Origin: Archaeoglobus sp.
GTDB taxonomy: Archaea > Halobacteriota > Archaeoglobi > Archaeoglobales > Archaeoglobaceae
Assembly (NCBI RefSeq): GCF_017656475.1
Contig: NZ_JACDNT010000003.1
Coordinates: forward strand, 26,961-90,960
Length of the DNA stretch: 64,000 bases
Direction: 5' to 3'
In this document: positions 43,505 to 52,503 of the stretch, one piece after another
Position numbering within the stretch: the first letter of the stretch is position 1
Layout of the letters: every line of letters begins with the position of its first letter
Notes under the pieces: generated by a model
The model's input: the letters and a program-made list of their open reading frames with translations, nothing else
Database searches by the model: none
Told to the model about the DNA's origin: nothing
Position numbers and translations under genes: made by a program

Positions 43505-45424
43505 ATGGGCTTTATCTGGCACCCTCCAAAGGAGCTGGTTGAAGAGTCCAACGTTAAGGCTTTCATGGATGCTGAGGGCCTTTCTGACTACAAACAGATG
43601 GTAGAGAAGTCCACTGAAGACATAGAGTGGTGGTGGAGCAAAGCAGTGGAGTGGCTCAACGTTGAGTGGTTCAGGCCTTACGAGAAGGTCTACGACATGT
43701 CCAAAGGAATTGAGTGGACGGACTGGTTCATCAACGGCAGAGTTAATGCTGCCTACAATGCATTAGACAGGCACAGGAAGAAGAGGAACAAGCTTGCATT
43801 CATCTGGCAGGGAGAGGATGGGGAAGTAAGGAAATACACCTACCTTGAGCTCTACAGGGAGGTGAACAGGCTTGCAAATGCTTTAAAGGCTTACGGAGTG
43901 AGCAAGGGGGATGTTGTGGCTCTCTACCTCCCCATGTTCCCTGAAACCGTTGTTACACTTTTCGCGGCAATGAAGATAGGAGCTATTGCGATGCCGATAT
44001 TTTCCGGCTACAGCTCTGCCGCAATTCAGACGAGACTTGCAGACTCGGATGCGAAGGTTGCTGTTACAGCAGATGCCAGCTACAGGAGGGGCAGACCTGT
44101 CCCATTGAAGCCGGAGCTCGACAAAGCCCTAGAGGGAACGAAGGTTGAGAAAGTTGTTGTGGTGAACAGGGCAAACACTGAGGTGGAGATGAAGGAGGAC
44201 AGGGACGTTTTCTGGGATGAGATTGAGGAGAGCAGCAAGTGCGAGACTGTTGAAATGGATCCAAACGATCCTGCATTGCTGCTCTACACCTCAGGAACTA
44301 CCGGTAAGCCAAAGGGTGTTGTGCTATCCCACGCGGGAGTGATGCTGCAGAGCAGCAAGGAGATATTCTTCAACATGGACTTAAAGCCTGAAGACGTCTT
44401 CCTCTGGATTACAGACATTGGCTGGATGATGGGGCCCTGGCAGATAATAGGCTGCCAGCATCTTGGTGGCACACATGTCCTCTTTGAAGGCGCTCCTGAT
44501 TATCCGGAGAAGGACAGGATATGGGCGATGATCGAGGAGTTTGAGATAACTCAGCTCGGCGGTTCTGCAACAGTCTACAGGCTGCTGAAGAGGTACGGAG
44601 ATGAAGCGGTCAAGCAGCACGATCTGAGCAGTTTAAAAGCTACAGGCAACACTGGAGAGCCGATAGATCACGACACGTGGATGTGGCTGCTGAAGGTTGT
44701 TGGAGAGGAGAGGTGTCCAATCATAAACCTCTCAGGTGGAACTGAGATTTTCGGTTGCTTCCTTCTCCCATCACCAGCTATGCCACTTAAGCCCACAACA
44801 CTCGGATATCCGGGTCTGGGGATGGATGTGGATGTGTTTGATGATGCTGGCAATTCTGTAAGGCAGCAGATTGGTTACTTGGTCTGCAAGAAGCCTGCTC
44901 CTTCAATGACAAGAGGTTTCTGGAGAGATCCTGAGAGATACATAAAGACCTACTGGAGCCGGTGGAAGGGAGTGTGGTACCACGGAGACTGGGCCTACGT
45001 TGATGAAGATGGGTTCTGGTTCCTCTTTGGAAGGGCAGATGACGTCATAAAGGTTGCAGGAAAGAGGATGGGGCCTGCGGAGATAGAAACCATCGTCAAC
45101 TCCATTCCTGCTGTTCAGGAGTCTGCGTGCATCGGAGTTCCGCACGAGTTGAAGGGAGAGGTTGTTTGGGTATTCGTCACTCTGAAGCCCGGCTACTCTC
45201 CATCCGAGGAGCTGGAGAAGGAGATCATTGACAAAATCGTCAAAGAATTCGGTAAGCCGTTCAAGCCTGAAAGAGTCGTCTTCGTCCCCGATCTTCCGAG
45301 GACGAGGAGTGGAAAGATAATGAGAAGGCTGATAAAAGCGGTTGTTGCCAGACAGGAGCTTGGTGATACCTCTGCTTTGGAGAATCCGGATTCGCTGGAC
45401 AAGATAAAGGAGGTTTTGGGGTGA
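43505..45424 (+). CDS. AMP-forming acetyl-CoA synthetase-like enzyme
   Basis: 639 residues, the normal length of acetyl-CoA synthetase. It carries the ACS N-terminal cap (YNALDRHRKKRNKLAFIWQGEDGEVRKYTYLEL), phosphate loop YTSGTTGKPKGVVLSH, the acyl-pocket region ITDIGWMMGPWQIIG, WYHGDWAYVDEDGFWFLFGRADDVIKVAGKRMGPAEIE and, near the end, the adenylation Lys in RTRSGKIMRRL. The pocket Trp typical of acetate-specific enzymes (W in GWVTG-type loops) is not clearly in place, so the acid may be larger than acetate. Gene order with the CoA-transferases and SSS symporter supports acid uptake and activation. Confidence 0.9.
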   Translation: MGFIWHPPKELVEESNVKAFMDAEGLSDYKQMVEKSTEDIEWWWSKAVEWLNVEWFRPYEKVYDMSKGIEWTDWFINGRVNAAYNALDRHRKKRNKLAFIWQGEDGEVRKYTYLELYREVNRLANALKAYGVSKGDVVALYLPMFPETVVTLFAAMKIGAIAMPIFSGYSSAAIQTRLADSDAKVAVTADASYRRGRPVPLKPELDKALEGTKVEKVVVVNRANTEVEMKEDRDVFWDEIEESSKCETVEMDPNDPALLLYTSGTTGKPKGVVLSHAGVMLQSSKEIFFNMDLKPEDVFLWITDIGWMMGPWQIIGCQHLGGTHVLFEGAPDYPEKDRIWAMIEEFEITQLGGSATVYRLLKRYGDEAVKQHDLSSLKATGNTGEPIDHDTWMWLLKVVGEERCPIINLSGGTEIFGCFLLPSPAMPLKPTTLGYPGLGMDVDVFDDAGNSVRQQIGYLVCKKPAPSMTRGFWRDPERYIKTYWSRWKGVWYHGDWAYVDEDGFWFLFGRADDVIKVAGKRMGPAEIETIVNSIPAVQESACIGVPHELKGEVVWVFVTLKPGYSPSEELEKEIIDKIVKEFGKPFKPERVVFVPDLPRTRSGKIMRRLIKAVVARQELGDTSALENPDSLDKIKEVLG

Positions 45425-45428
45425 TATT

Positions 45429-47084
45429 GTGGATATTGAGAAGTTTATTGTACCAAAAGAAACCTGGCCTGAAATAATAATCCCCGATGAGGTGCAGGAA
45501 TATATCGGGGATAGGAAGGAGCTTAACTTGGCTGAAGAGCTGCTCGACAAAAACGTCAAAGAGGGGAGAGGAAGAAAGGTAGCGGTTTACTTTGAGGACA
45601 GAAGAGTTACTTATAGGGACATCTACAGGTTGAGCAACAAGATTGCCAACTTCCTTGTTGGAATTGGGGTCAAACCATACGACAGAGTTGGATTCAGAAC
45701 AAGAAACATGCCCGAAGCCATCGCGGTAAACCTTGGTATAATGAAGGCCGGAGCAATTCCCGTACCGCTCAACCCGATGTGGGCCGGGAAGGAGGTTTCA
45801 TTTGTCTCGAACAATGCCGAAATAAAAGCCTTGTTCGTTAGTGGCGATGAAAGGGTTTTTCCAGCGGTAAATGAGGTCAAGGATGAGCTAAAGACTGCCA
45901 AGGCACTGGTCGTTATGGACGGTGAGAAGGAGGGCTTTATACCATTATCGGAAGTTATGGCGGAGAGTGCAAAATTCGATCCTATTCCGCTAAAAATCGG
46001 GACTCCGGCCCTGATTCTATACACTTCAGGAACCACCGGTCTGCCCAAGGGATGCGTGCACTTCGTGGAGAACGTTATCTCATCTGTTTACCTCGTTGGA
46101 AAGTACGTCTGGAAGCTCACTCCGGATGATGTGGTTGGTGGCCCAGCTCCGGTCAGCTTCGCAATGGGTTATGGCAATGGCTGCCTCATCCCTTACTTCC
46201 ACGGTGCTGCGGCAAGCATCTGGCCGAGATTCAGTGTTGAGAACTTCTTCAGATATGTTGAGGAGCACGGCATCACCGTGTTCTCATCCCTGCCAACATC
46301 ATACAGAATGATTCTTGCTGATCCAAAGCTGGAGGAATACATGCAGAAATACGATATAAGCAGCCTGAGGCTTTTCACAGGTGGCGGAGAAGCTCTGGGT
46401 GCTGAAACAGCAAAGAGATGGAAGGAAGTGTTCGGCATGGATATATACGAGTCTCTTGGAGCAACGGAAATGCTTCACATCTGCATCGCCAATGCCTGCG
46501 CTCCTAAGCCCGTTGCAGGGAGCATAGGCTTCCCCGTGCCTGGGTATATAGCCAAAATCGTTGATCCTGAGACTGGAAAGGAGTGCGGGGCTGATGAGGT
46601 AGGAAATCTGTATATCAAGGGCCCAACAGGAATCAGATACTGGAATCATCCGTCAAGAGACTTGCAGGAGAAGCAGGCGAAAAGCGTAAAGAAGGGATGG
46701 AATGTCCTCGGCGATTTCGTCAGAAAGGACGAAAACGGATATATATACTTCGTTTCCAGAGATGATGATCTAATCAAGTCCAGCGGTTACAGAATAGGCC
46801 CGGATGAGATAGAGCAGCCGTTGAACACGCATCCAGCAGTTGCCGAGTGCGCAGTGATTGGTGTTCCCGATCCCGAGGGTATAAGGGGTCAGGTGGTGAA
46901 GGCAATAATAAGGCTCAAAGAAGGTTATCAGCCGGATGATAAGCTCAAGGAAGATATCCTTGCCTTCCTTGAGAAGCACATCGCCAAATACAAGCTTCCG
47001 AGGATAATTGAGTTCACAGATAAGCCACTGCCAAGAACACCCACCGGAAAGTTGCTCAGGAGGTTGTTGAAACAGAGTTCTTAG
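45429..47084 (+). CDS. AMP-dependent acyl-CoA ligase (benzoate-CoA ligase-like type)
   Basis: 551 residues from GTG 45429, 4 bases after the previous stop, with GGGGTGAT upstream. Motifs: YTSGTTGLPKGCVHFVENV (A3), YESLGATEMLHI (A5), GWNVLGDFVRKDENGYIYFVSRDDDLIKSSGYRIGPDEIE (A7-A8), and the end PRTPTGKLLRRLL with the catalytic Lys. The GATEMLH and VHFVEN segments recall aromatic-acid CoA ligases (benzoate, 2-aminobenzoate) more than fatty-acid ligases. Two ligases of different type in one operon suggest either two substrates or two steps of one route. Confidence 0.88.
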   Translation: MDIEKFIVPKETWPEIIIPDEVQEYIGDRKELNLAEELLDKNVKEGRGRKVAVYFEDRRVTYRDIYRLSNKIANFLVGIGVKPYDRVGFRTRNMPEAIAVNLGIMKAGAIPVPLNPMWAGKEVSFVSNNAEIKALFVSGDERVFPAVNEVKDELKTAKALVVMDGEKEGFIPLSEVMAESAKFDPIPLKIGTPALILYTSGTTGLPKGCVHFVENVISSVYLVGKYVWKLTPDDVVGGPAPVSFAMGYGNGCLIPYFHGAAASIWPRFSVENFFRYVEEHGITVFSSLPTSYRMILADPKLEEYMQKYDISSLRLFTGGGEALGAETAKRWKEVFGMDIYESLGATEMLHICIANACAPKPVAGSIGFPVPGYIAKIVDPETGKECGADEVGNLYIKGPTGIRYWNHPSRDLQEKQAKSVKKGWNVLGDFVRKDENGYIYFVSRDDDLIKSSGYRIGPDEIEQPLNTHPAVAECAVIGVPDPEGIRGQVVKAIIRLKEGYQPDDKLKEDILAFLEKHIAKYKLPRIIEFTDKPLPRTPTGKLLRRLLKQSS

Positions 47085-47087
47085 TCT

Positions 47088-47103
47088 TTCTTTTATTTTT
47101 TGA
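47088..47103 (+). terminator. T-rich terminator after the ligase operon
   Basis: CTTTCTTTTATTTTTT follows the ligase stop directly; on the other side lies the end of the convergent CcmB-like gene. Confidence 0.4.
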
Positions 47104-47121
47104 GTTTGAACTTGCGTGACT

Positions 47122-47754
47122 TTAAACCACTCTTTCTGCAGTAATCATTGACAGGCTCAAGATGATGCCTGAGTAGGCTACAACAAACAGGATTCTTTCG
47201 AAGTCAAGAAAACCTTCAAGAGCGGCATTAACGGCCACAACTGTTGAGTTGATAAGGGGGAAAATTACGGGAAAAAGCATAACCGGGAGGAGCATCTCTC
47301 TCGCCCTAGAATGAGAAAGCAAGGGAGATAGGGAGGTGATGGTGACTGATAAAGCAGCATTGCAGATGGCAAAGGCGGTGAATGCAAGGGCAAAGTTACC
47401 TTCAACATCGAAAAGAGCGTAGCAGATAGGAAAGATGAATGTCTGGACGGCAAGCATTAGGAAGAGGTTGAAAACCATTTTTCCGGCAATTATCTCCTGA
47501 GGAGTTAGGGGTGAAGCCTTCAGCCCCTCAATCGTGCCTGAATCGTATTCTTTGAGAAAAGACGCTGAGTAGCCGAGCATTCCTGTTAGAAAGAAAATAA
47601 TGAGGAGTAAAGGGGAAAATATTCTTCCTGGCTCCGTAATTGATGCGCTGAAAAGGAAAGCTGCAGTAAGGCTGAAGAGAAGCATTAAACTTATGTTCGA
47701 CTTGTTTTTTAACTCAAGCCTCAAATCCTTCTTTGCAAGTTCAAGAAACCTCAT
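47122..47754 (-). CDS. CcmB-like ABC transporter permease
   Basis: 210 residues, six membrane helices, with the cytoplasmic coupling segment LKEYDSGTIEGLKASPLTPQEIIAGKM that is typical of CcmB, the permease of the heme/cytochrome c maturation exporter. It overlaps the end of the ATPase gene by 14 bases. In Archaeoglobus-like organisms that make c-type cytochromes, a CcmAB pair is plausible, but no ccmC, ccmE or ccmF is in this window. Confidence 0.85.
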   Translation of the reverse strand: MRFLELAKKDLRLELKNKSNISLMLLFSLTAAFLFSASITEPGRIFSPLLLIIFFLTGMLGYSASFLKEYDSGTIEGLKASPLTPQEIIAGKMVFNLFLMLAVQTFIFPICYALFDVEGNFALAFTAFAICNAALSVTITSLSPLLSHSRAREMLLPVMLFPVIFPLINSTVVAVNAALEGFLDFERILFVVAYSGIILSLSMITAERVV

Positions 47755-48394
47755 TTAGTGCCTCCACAGCCTCTTCAAAACTATTTCCGTTGTAAAGGAG
47801 CTTTCCATTTCTCAAAACTATAAATGTATCACAAATTTTTGCCTCCTCAAGATTGTGGGTTGTGAAAAGCAATGTTCCGTTAAAACTCTCAGCAACATCC
47901 AGAACCTTTCTTCTAACTGCTAAATCAAGTCCCGACGTTATCTCGTCGAGGATGAGCAAATCGGGGTCGTTTATAATAGCTTTTGCAAGTGAAACTCTCT
48001 GCAGATAACCTCTGGACAGCTCATTGACCTTGGCGTCAAGGTAATCCGAAAATCCAAACCTATCCGCCAGCTCCTCTATTTTTCGCTCTTTTCCGTAAAT
48101 TTTTGCGTAAAATTTTAGATTCTGCCCGACAGTGAGTTCACCGTAGAGCATGGGGTTGTGAGTGGCAATGCCAATTCTTTTTCTTGCATCTGGAGATGTA
48201 GAGGGATCTTTCCCGAAAACCCTCACTTCTCCTTGAGTAGGCTTGAGTATTCCTGCGATTATTTTGGCAAGTGTGGACTTGCCAGCACCGTTGTAACCTA
48301 ATACGGCTACTTTTCCTGAATTTACCTCAAAATTTATGCCTTTCAACACAGTTTTCCTTCCGAATCGCTTTGAAAGACCTCTGACTTCAATCAT
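47741..48394 (-). CDS. CcmA-like ABC transporter ATP-binding protein
   Basis: 217 residues. Walker A GYNGAGKSTL at about 33-42, Q-loop region ATHNPMLYGELTV with His in place of the usual Gln, signature LSRGYLQRVSLAKAI (LSxGxxQR type), Walker B LLILDEITSGLD, and the switch His in FTTHN. The LSRGYLQR signature fits CcmA-type and other exporter ATPases. It works with the coupled permease downstream. It starts just 2 bases after hisB ends, so the unit may be transcribed together with hisAB. Confidence 0.87.
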   Translation of the reverse strand: MIEVRGLSKRFGRKTVLKGINFEVNSGKVAVLGYNGAGKSTLAKIIAGILKPTQGEVRVFGKDPSTSPDARKRIGIATHNPMLYGELTVGQNLKFYAKIYGKERKIEELADRFGFSDYLDAKVNELSRGYLQRVSLAKAIINDPDLLILDEITSGLDLAVRRKVLDVAESFNGTLLFTTHNLEEAKICDTFIVLRNGKLLYNGNSFEEAVEALNEVS

Positions 48395-48396
48395 AA

Positions 48397-48936
48397 CTAG
48401 TCCAGAACGCCCTTAGCACTCCTGTAGTCATTACTACTCTTTTTTAAGGCTTTTTTCAGAGATAGGGCAATTGCCTTGACAGCAGCCTCCATTTTGTGGT
48501 GTGAGTTCTTTCCTTTCACGCTGAGGTAAACGTTAAGCCCCGCGTTTCTGCAGAGAGTGTCGAGAAAGTGCAGAAAATCCTCCTCTTCCATCTCTCCATC
48601 TCCAAACTCCCCATCAACCACAAGTACACCTCTTCCGCTGAAGTCGAGACCGCAGATAGCAACGGCATCGTCCATTGGAACTATCGCGTCACCGAACCTC
48701 TCCAAACCCTTTTTCTCCATCTCAGCCAGAGCTTTGCCGAGCAAAATAGCAACATCCTCTATGATGTGATGCTCAAGGTCTCCTCTAGCCTTCACCTTCA
48801 TCGCAATCCCGGAGTGTCTTGAAAGCGTTTTCAGCATGTGGTCGAGAAATGCAATTGAGGTGTCAACCTCAGTCTTTTCTGTACCCAAAGTTACAGCAAC
48901 TTCAGTCTCTTCAGTTTTTCTGCTAAACTTTTTCAT
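48397..48936 (-). CDS. hisB: Imidazoleglycerol-phosphate dehydratase
   Basis: 179 residues, the monofunctional archaeal form. It carries both metal-binding HHxxE motifs: LEHHIIEDVAILLGKAL and NSHHKMEAAVKAIA, plus FLDHMLKTLSRHSG near the N-terminus and the VAICGLDFSGRGVLV strand. It catalyses the sixth step of histidine synthesis. It overlaps hisA by 14 bases. Confidence 0.96.
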   Translation of the reverse strand: MKKFSRKTEETEVAVTLGTEKTEVDTSIAFLDHMLKTLSRHSGIAMKVKARGDLEHHIIEDVAILLGKALAEMEKKGLERFGDAIVPMDDAVAICGLDFSGRGVLVVDGEFGDGEMEEEDFLHFLDTLCRNAGLNVYLSVKGKNSHHKMEAAVKAIALSLKKALKKSSNDYRSAKGVLD

Positions 48937-49639
48937 ACTCCACCTTTATTGCTTCCTCAAATTTAAGCTTTTTAGTGTATAAAGCTGAGCCGATTACAAC
49001 TCCAGCCGCTCCAGACCTTTTGATGAACCTGATATCCTCAACGCTCGTTATACCGCCAGCAACGTAAACGGGATTCCTTAGAGCCTTGACGACCTCTACA
49101 ATCTTTTCTCTCTCTATCCCTGAAACAAGACCCTCAACGTCGATGTTTGTGTAGAGGAAGGAGACTTTGAGGTCGTCGTAAATTTTTGCCAGCTGAATTG
49201 GAGTTAAGCTTGCAGTCTCTTTCCAGCCTTTAACCGCAGCTTTTCCTTTTTTCGAGTCTATGGCTATCATGACCCTTCTCTCCCAACTCTCTGCAAATTC
49301 TCTAACCTCATCTACTTTCTCTACCGCAAGAGTCCCGAAAATAACCCTCTCCACACCCAGATCTAAAAGTCGCTCTGCGACCTTGAAATCCCTTATTCCT
49401 CCGCCTACCTGCACCTCTGCAAATGAGACAATCTCCGCAATAATGTCCTCATGCCTCATCTTTCCCTGAAAGGCACCGTCGAGGTCGATTACATGGAGAA
49501 CCTTCGCCCCCTTCTCCACCCAATTTTTTGCTACTTCTACCGGATTCTCCGCTTCAAAAGTTACCTCATTCTCCTTTCCCTGTCTCAATCTCACAACTTT
49601 GCCATCCTTGAGGTCAACAGCAGGAATTACTCGAAACAT
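48923..49639 (-). CDS. hisA: Phosphoribosylformimino-AICAR-phosphate isomerase
   Basis: 238 residues forming a beta-alpha barrel. Catalytic acids are Asp8 in VIPAVDLKDGKVVRL and the Asp in the FLYTNIDVEGLVSG strand (TDI type motif, here TNID). Phosphate-binding segments are VQVGGGIRD and YVAGGITS followed by GAAGVVIGSALY. It catalyses the fourth step of histidine synthesis. A his gene pair at this place, far from other his genes, is normal for archaea with scattered his genes. Confidence 0.95.
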   Translation of the reverse strand: MFRVIPAVDLKDGKVVRLRQGKENEVTFEAENPVEVAKNWVEKGAKVLHVIDLDGAFQGKMRHEDIIAEIVSFAEVQVGGGIRDFKVAERLLDLGVERVIFGTLAVEKVDEVREFAESWERRVMIAIDSKKGKAAVKGWKETASLTPIQLAKIYDDLKVSFLYTNIDVEGLVSGIEREKIVEVVKALRNPVYVAGGITSVEDIRFIKRSGAAGVVIGSALYTKKLKFEEAIKVEYEKV

Positions 49640-49676
49640 TGAGGAAAATAAACAAGAAGAATTAAAAAATTTGGTG

Positions 49677-50069
49677 TTATTTGATGCAGATTACAGGCTG
49701 CTTTGCGTGCAGAATTACGTGTTGAGCAACACTTCCGAAGAGGAGCTTTCCCGCCGGCCTTCGTTTTCTGACGCCGATGATGATTATGCTCGCATCAACC
49801 TCATCCGCAAACTCCACTATGTCCTCTTCCGGCTCCTTTCCTCTCACAAGAAGGTGCTTTTCGGCCTCGACACCTCTGCTCTCGGCCAAGCTGGCGACAT
49901 AGTCCAGCAGCCTCTCTCCCGCCTCGATTTCCTTATCGCTCGTTTTGTCCCCTCCGTAGAGAGAGTGGACGAACAGGAGTTTCTCTCCCCTCAGCTTCGC
50001 CTCTTCGATGGCGAAATCTACGATTCTCGGTGTTCTCTCGGAGTGATCTACCGCAACGACGATTGCCAT
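49677..50069 (-). CDS. Universal stress protein (UspA family)
   Basis: 130 residues from ATG 50069 with GGTG 5 bases ahead; a GTG at 50073-50075 overlapping the livF stop is the alternative. A single Usp domain with AIVVAVDHSERTPRIVDFAIEEA at the start and the ATP-binding GVRKRRPAGKLLFGSVAQHVI loop near the end (a variant of G-2x-G-9x-G-S/T). It is the last gene of the branched-chain-type ABC operon, a frequent arrangement in which it may tune the transporter. Confidence 0.9.
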   Translation of the reverse strand: MAIVVAVDHSERTPRIVDFAIEEAKLRGEKLLFVHSLYGGDKTSDKEIEAGERLLDYVASLAESRGVEAEKHLLVRGKEPEEDIVEFADEVDASIIIIGVRKRRPAGKLLFGSVAQHVILHAKQPVICIK

Positions 50070-50071
50070 AC

Positions 50072-50776
50072 TCACACCCCCAAATATGCTCTCTTTACCT
50101 CCTCACTCTCCTTGACCTCATCAACCGTTCCACCGAAGGCTATCTTGCCTTCATGCAGGATGTAAGCGTAATCTGAAATTTCGAGGGAGGCAAAAACATT
50201 TTGCTCGACAAGCAGAATCGTCAAACCCTCGTCTTTCAGCTTCAGAATAGTTTCAAAAACCTCCTTCACGAGCTTTGGTGCTAAACCCTGACTCGGTTCG
50301 TCCATGAGAATTAGATTTGGTGATGTCATCAGCGCTCTTGCTATCGCTAGCATCTGCTGCTCTCCACCGCTTAGCGTTCCTGCCTTCTGGCTCTCTCTCT
50401 CCTTAAGTCTGGGGAATAGTGAATATACGAGCTCTAAGGAGTCCTCAAACCTCTCTTCTGCCCTCTTGAGGTAAGCACCCATGTACAGGTTGTCCTTAAC
50501 GGTCATGTTGGGGAACAGGTGTCTGCCTTCCGGTACGAGCGTCATGCCCAGCTCTACTTTCTTGTGTGGTGGCAGAAATGTTATGTCCTGTCCAATGTAT
50601 TCTATTCTACCGTTCCACGGCTTCAACGTTCCGAAAATCGTTTTCAGAGTTGTGCTCTTCCCAGCTCCGTTGGGGCCGAGAATAACCGTGATGCTCTTTT
50701 CCTTCACCTCAAGGTCAATGCCCCAGAGAACCTGCATCTCTCCATAACCGGATTGGAGGTCAGTAACGTTCAGCAT
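50072..50776 (-). CDS. livF: Branched-chain-type ABC transporter ATP-binding protein (LivF)
   Basis: 234 residues. Walker A LGPNGAGKSTTL, the LivF-type loop VPEGRHLFPNMTVKDNLYMGAY, signature LSGGEQQMLAIARAL, Walker B LILMDEPSQGLAP and switch His-like position replaced by VEQN, as in the family. It powers import by the Liv-type (HAAT) transporter together with LivG. The family carries branched-chain amino acids but also amides, urea and aromatic acids, so the substrate is open. Confidence 0.93.
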   Translation of the reverse strand: MLNVTDLQSGYGEMQVLWGIDLEVKEKSITVILGPNGAGKSTTLKTIFGTLKPWNGRIEYIGQDITFLPPHKKVELGMTLVPEGRHLFPNMTVKDNLYMGAYLKRAEERFEDSLELVYSLFPRLKERESQKAGTLSGGEQQMLAIARALMTSPNLILMDEPSQGLAPKLVKEVFETILKLKDEGLTILLVEQNVFASLEISDYAYILHEGKIAFGGTVDEVKESEEVKRAYLGV

Positions 50777-50780
50777 GTGA

Positions 50781-51515
50781 TCACCCTATTTTCAGCTTTT
50801 CACCCAAATAAACTTCGACAACCTTTGGATGGTTGAGGACCTCCATAGTTGGCCCCTCTATGAGCTTACTCCCCTGATGCATCACAACAACCCTCTCAGC
50901 AAACTTCGTTATGGCGTGCATTAAGTGCTCGACCATCGCTATTGTAGCTATATTCTCTTCCTCTTTAACTTTGTTTATCAAATCCAGTATTCTGTTTATA
51001 TCCTGCGGATTCATTCCAGCAAGGAGTTCATCGAGAAGCAGAAGTTTCGGTTTCATTGCCAGCGCTCTCGCAAGCTCCATGAGCTTCTTTTCGAGAGGCG
51101 TTAGTAGCTTCGCCTCCTTTTCCCTTAACTCGTAAATTCCAACCATTTCCAGATACCTGTCCGCCATTTCGAGAGCCTCATCAACTCCCGCATTGGCTCT
51201 TCCAAACATCGCTCCTATTGCTACATTCTCCCTCACAGTTGCCGAACCGAAAGGCCTCGGAACCTGAAAGGTTCTCGCTATGCCAAGCTTCGTCCTCTCA
51301 TGAGCCGGGAGATTTGTGATTTCCTTGCCTTCGAAGAATATTCTTCCTCCATCTGGAGCGTAAACACCGCTGATAACGTTGTAGAGAGTAGTCTTTCCGC
51401 TTCCGTTTGGCCCGACAATTCCAACCTTCTCTCCCTCATCGATTTCCAGGCTGACAGAGTTCACGGCAACGAGCCCGCCGAACCTTTTTGTAACTTCCTC
51501 AAGCTTAAGGAGCAT
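50781..51515 (-). CDS. livG: Branched-chain-type ABC transporter ATP-binding protein (LivG) with altered signature
   Basis: 244 residues from ATG 51515, with GAGGTGAT upstream. Walker A GPNGSGKTTL, the LivG-type segment LGIARTFQVPRPFGSATVRENVAIGAM, Walker B LLLDELLAGMNP and a MVEHL switch. The ABC signature, normally LSYGQQ or LSGGQ, is LLTPLEKKLMELARALA here, so the Gly pair is absent. Such variants occur in some LivG branches and imply that ATP hydrolysis may rely on the LivF site. Confidence 0.92.
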   Translation of the reverse strand: MLLKLEEVTKRFGGLVAVNSVSLEIDEGEKVGIVGPNGSGKTTLYNVISGVYAPDGGRIFFEGKEITNLPAHERTKLGIARTFQVPRPFGSATVRENVAIGAMFGRANAGVDEALEMADRYLEMVGIYELREKEAKLLTPLEKKLMELARALAMKPKLLLLDELLAGMNPQDINRILDLINKVKEEENIATIAMVEHLMHAITKFAERVVVMHQGSKLIEGPTMEVLNHPKVVEVYLGEKLKIG

Positions 51516-51519
51516 CAAA

Positions 51520-52503
51520 TCACCTCACGAACTTCTCGAATCTTGTACCTCTTGCAGCTTTGGCCAAATACCCCACAACGCCTTCAGGGAACAGAAGAAT
51601 TACAATTATCAGCAATGGAGCCAAGATGAGAAGCTGCATTCCCGGAAATGCTATGGTAAGGTAGTACTTCAGCAGAGCGTAGATGAGACCACCAACAACC
51701 GGGCCAAGCAGAGTACCCGCACCACCAAGCATCACTATGACTATTGCCTCAACAGTGTAGTTTATAGCAAACACATCCTGCGGAAACACGTAAGTCAGCT
51801 TCAGCGTCCAGGCTGTGGCTCCAATCAATCCAGCAAGTATGCAGCTTATCACAAACGCTATCTGCTTGTATCTTCTGACGTTTATACCCATAACCTTGGC
51901 GGCATCTTCATCTTCTCTAAGGGCTATCAGCCCGTATCCAAGACGACTGTTGAGGATGTACATCGTAATTATTCCTGAAAGGATGGCCACAACAATCAAC
52001 CCGGCATCAGCGAACACCGTCGAGAGGAACCTCATCGTCTCTGCCCCGTAAGCTTTTCTGAGAATACCTGAGAGGACTATACCGCTTGAACCACCCCAAA
52101 TCTTTCCACCAAGAATCAGGTACTTTATTCCCTCATTCACACCGATTGTGGCAATGGCAAAGTATGCTCCCCTAAGCCTCAGAGCAATTCCTCCCACGAC
52201 CATTGAGACGATGAAGGCAAGCAGTATTGCGAGGATGAAGCCTAAAGTCAGCGCCGGAATTAAACCTAAGTCAGTGTAATACCCAAGAGCCACGGCCATT
52301 CCGTAAGCACCCACACCCAGCAGTGCAACGTAGCCGAAGTTTACGTAGCCAGTCATGCCGAGGAAGATGTTCAGGGCTTGACCGACGGCAATGTAGAAGA
52401 TTACAAGCATTATCGGCTGCCACATTCCCTGAATGCCCTGACCTATGGCTATCATCACCGCGTATATCAACAGCAGAGTCACAAGGGGCGTGTAGTTCCT
52501 CAT
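51520..52503 (-). CDS. livM: Branched-chain-type ABC transporter permease (LivM)
   Basis: 327 residues, 8-9 membrane helices, with the LivM pattern LGMTGYVNFGYVALLGVGAYG near the N-terminus, GLIALREDEDAAKVMGINVRRYKQIAF as the cytoplasmic coupling loop and VEAIVIVMLGGAGTLLGPVVGG near the C-terminus. It pairs with LivH in the membrane. It begins one base after the livH stop, so the operon is compact. Confidence 0.93.
   Translation of the reverse strand: MRNYTPLVTLLLIYAVMIAIGQGIQGMWQPIMLVIFYIAVGQALNIFLGMTGYVNFGYVALLGVGAYGMAVALGYYTDLGLIPALTLGFILAILLAFIVSMVVGGIALRLRGAYFAIATIGVNEGIKYLILGGKIWGGSSGIVLSGILRKAYGAETMRFLSTVFADAGLIVVAILSGIITMYILNSRLGYGLIALREDEDAAKVMGINVRRYKQIAFVISCILAGLIGATAWTLKLTYVFPQDVFAINYTVEAIVIVMLGGAGTLLGPVVGGLIYALLKYYLTIAFPGMQLLILAPLLIIVILLFPEGVVGYLAKAARGTRFEKFVR

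Noticed and set aside
44903..45559. 218-codon open frame on the minus strand
   Set aside because: Lies antisense across the end of the ACS-like gene and the start of the next ligase, both strongly supported.
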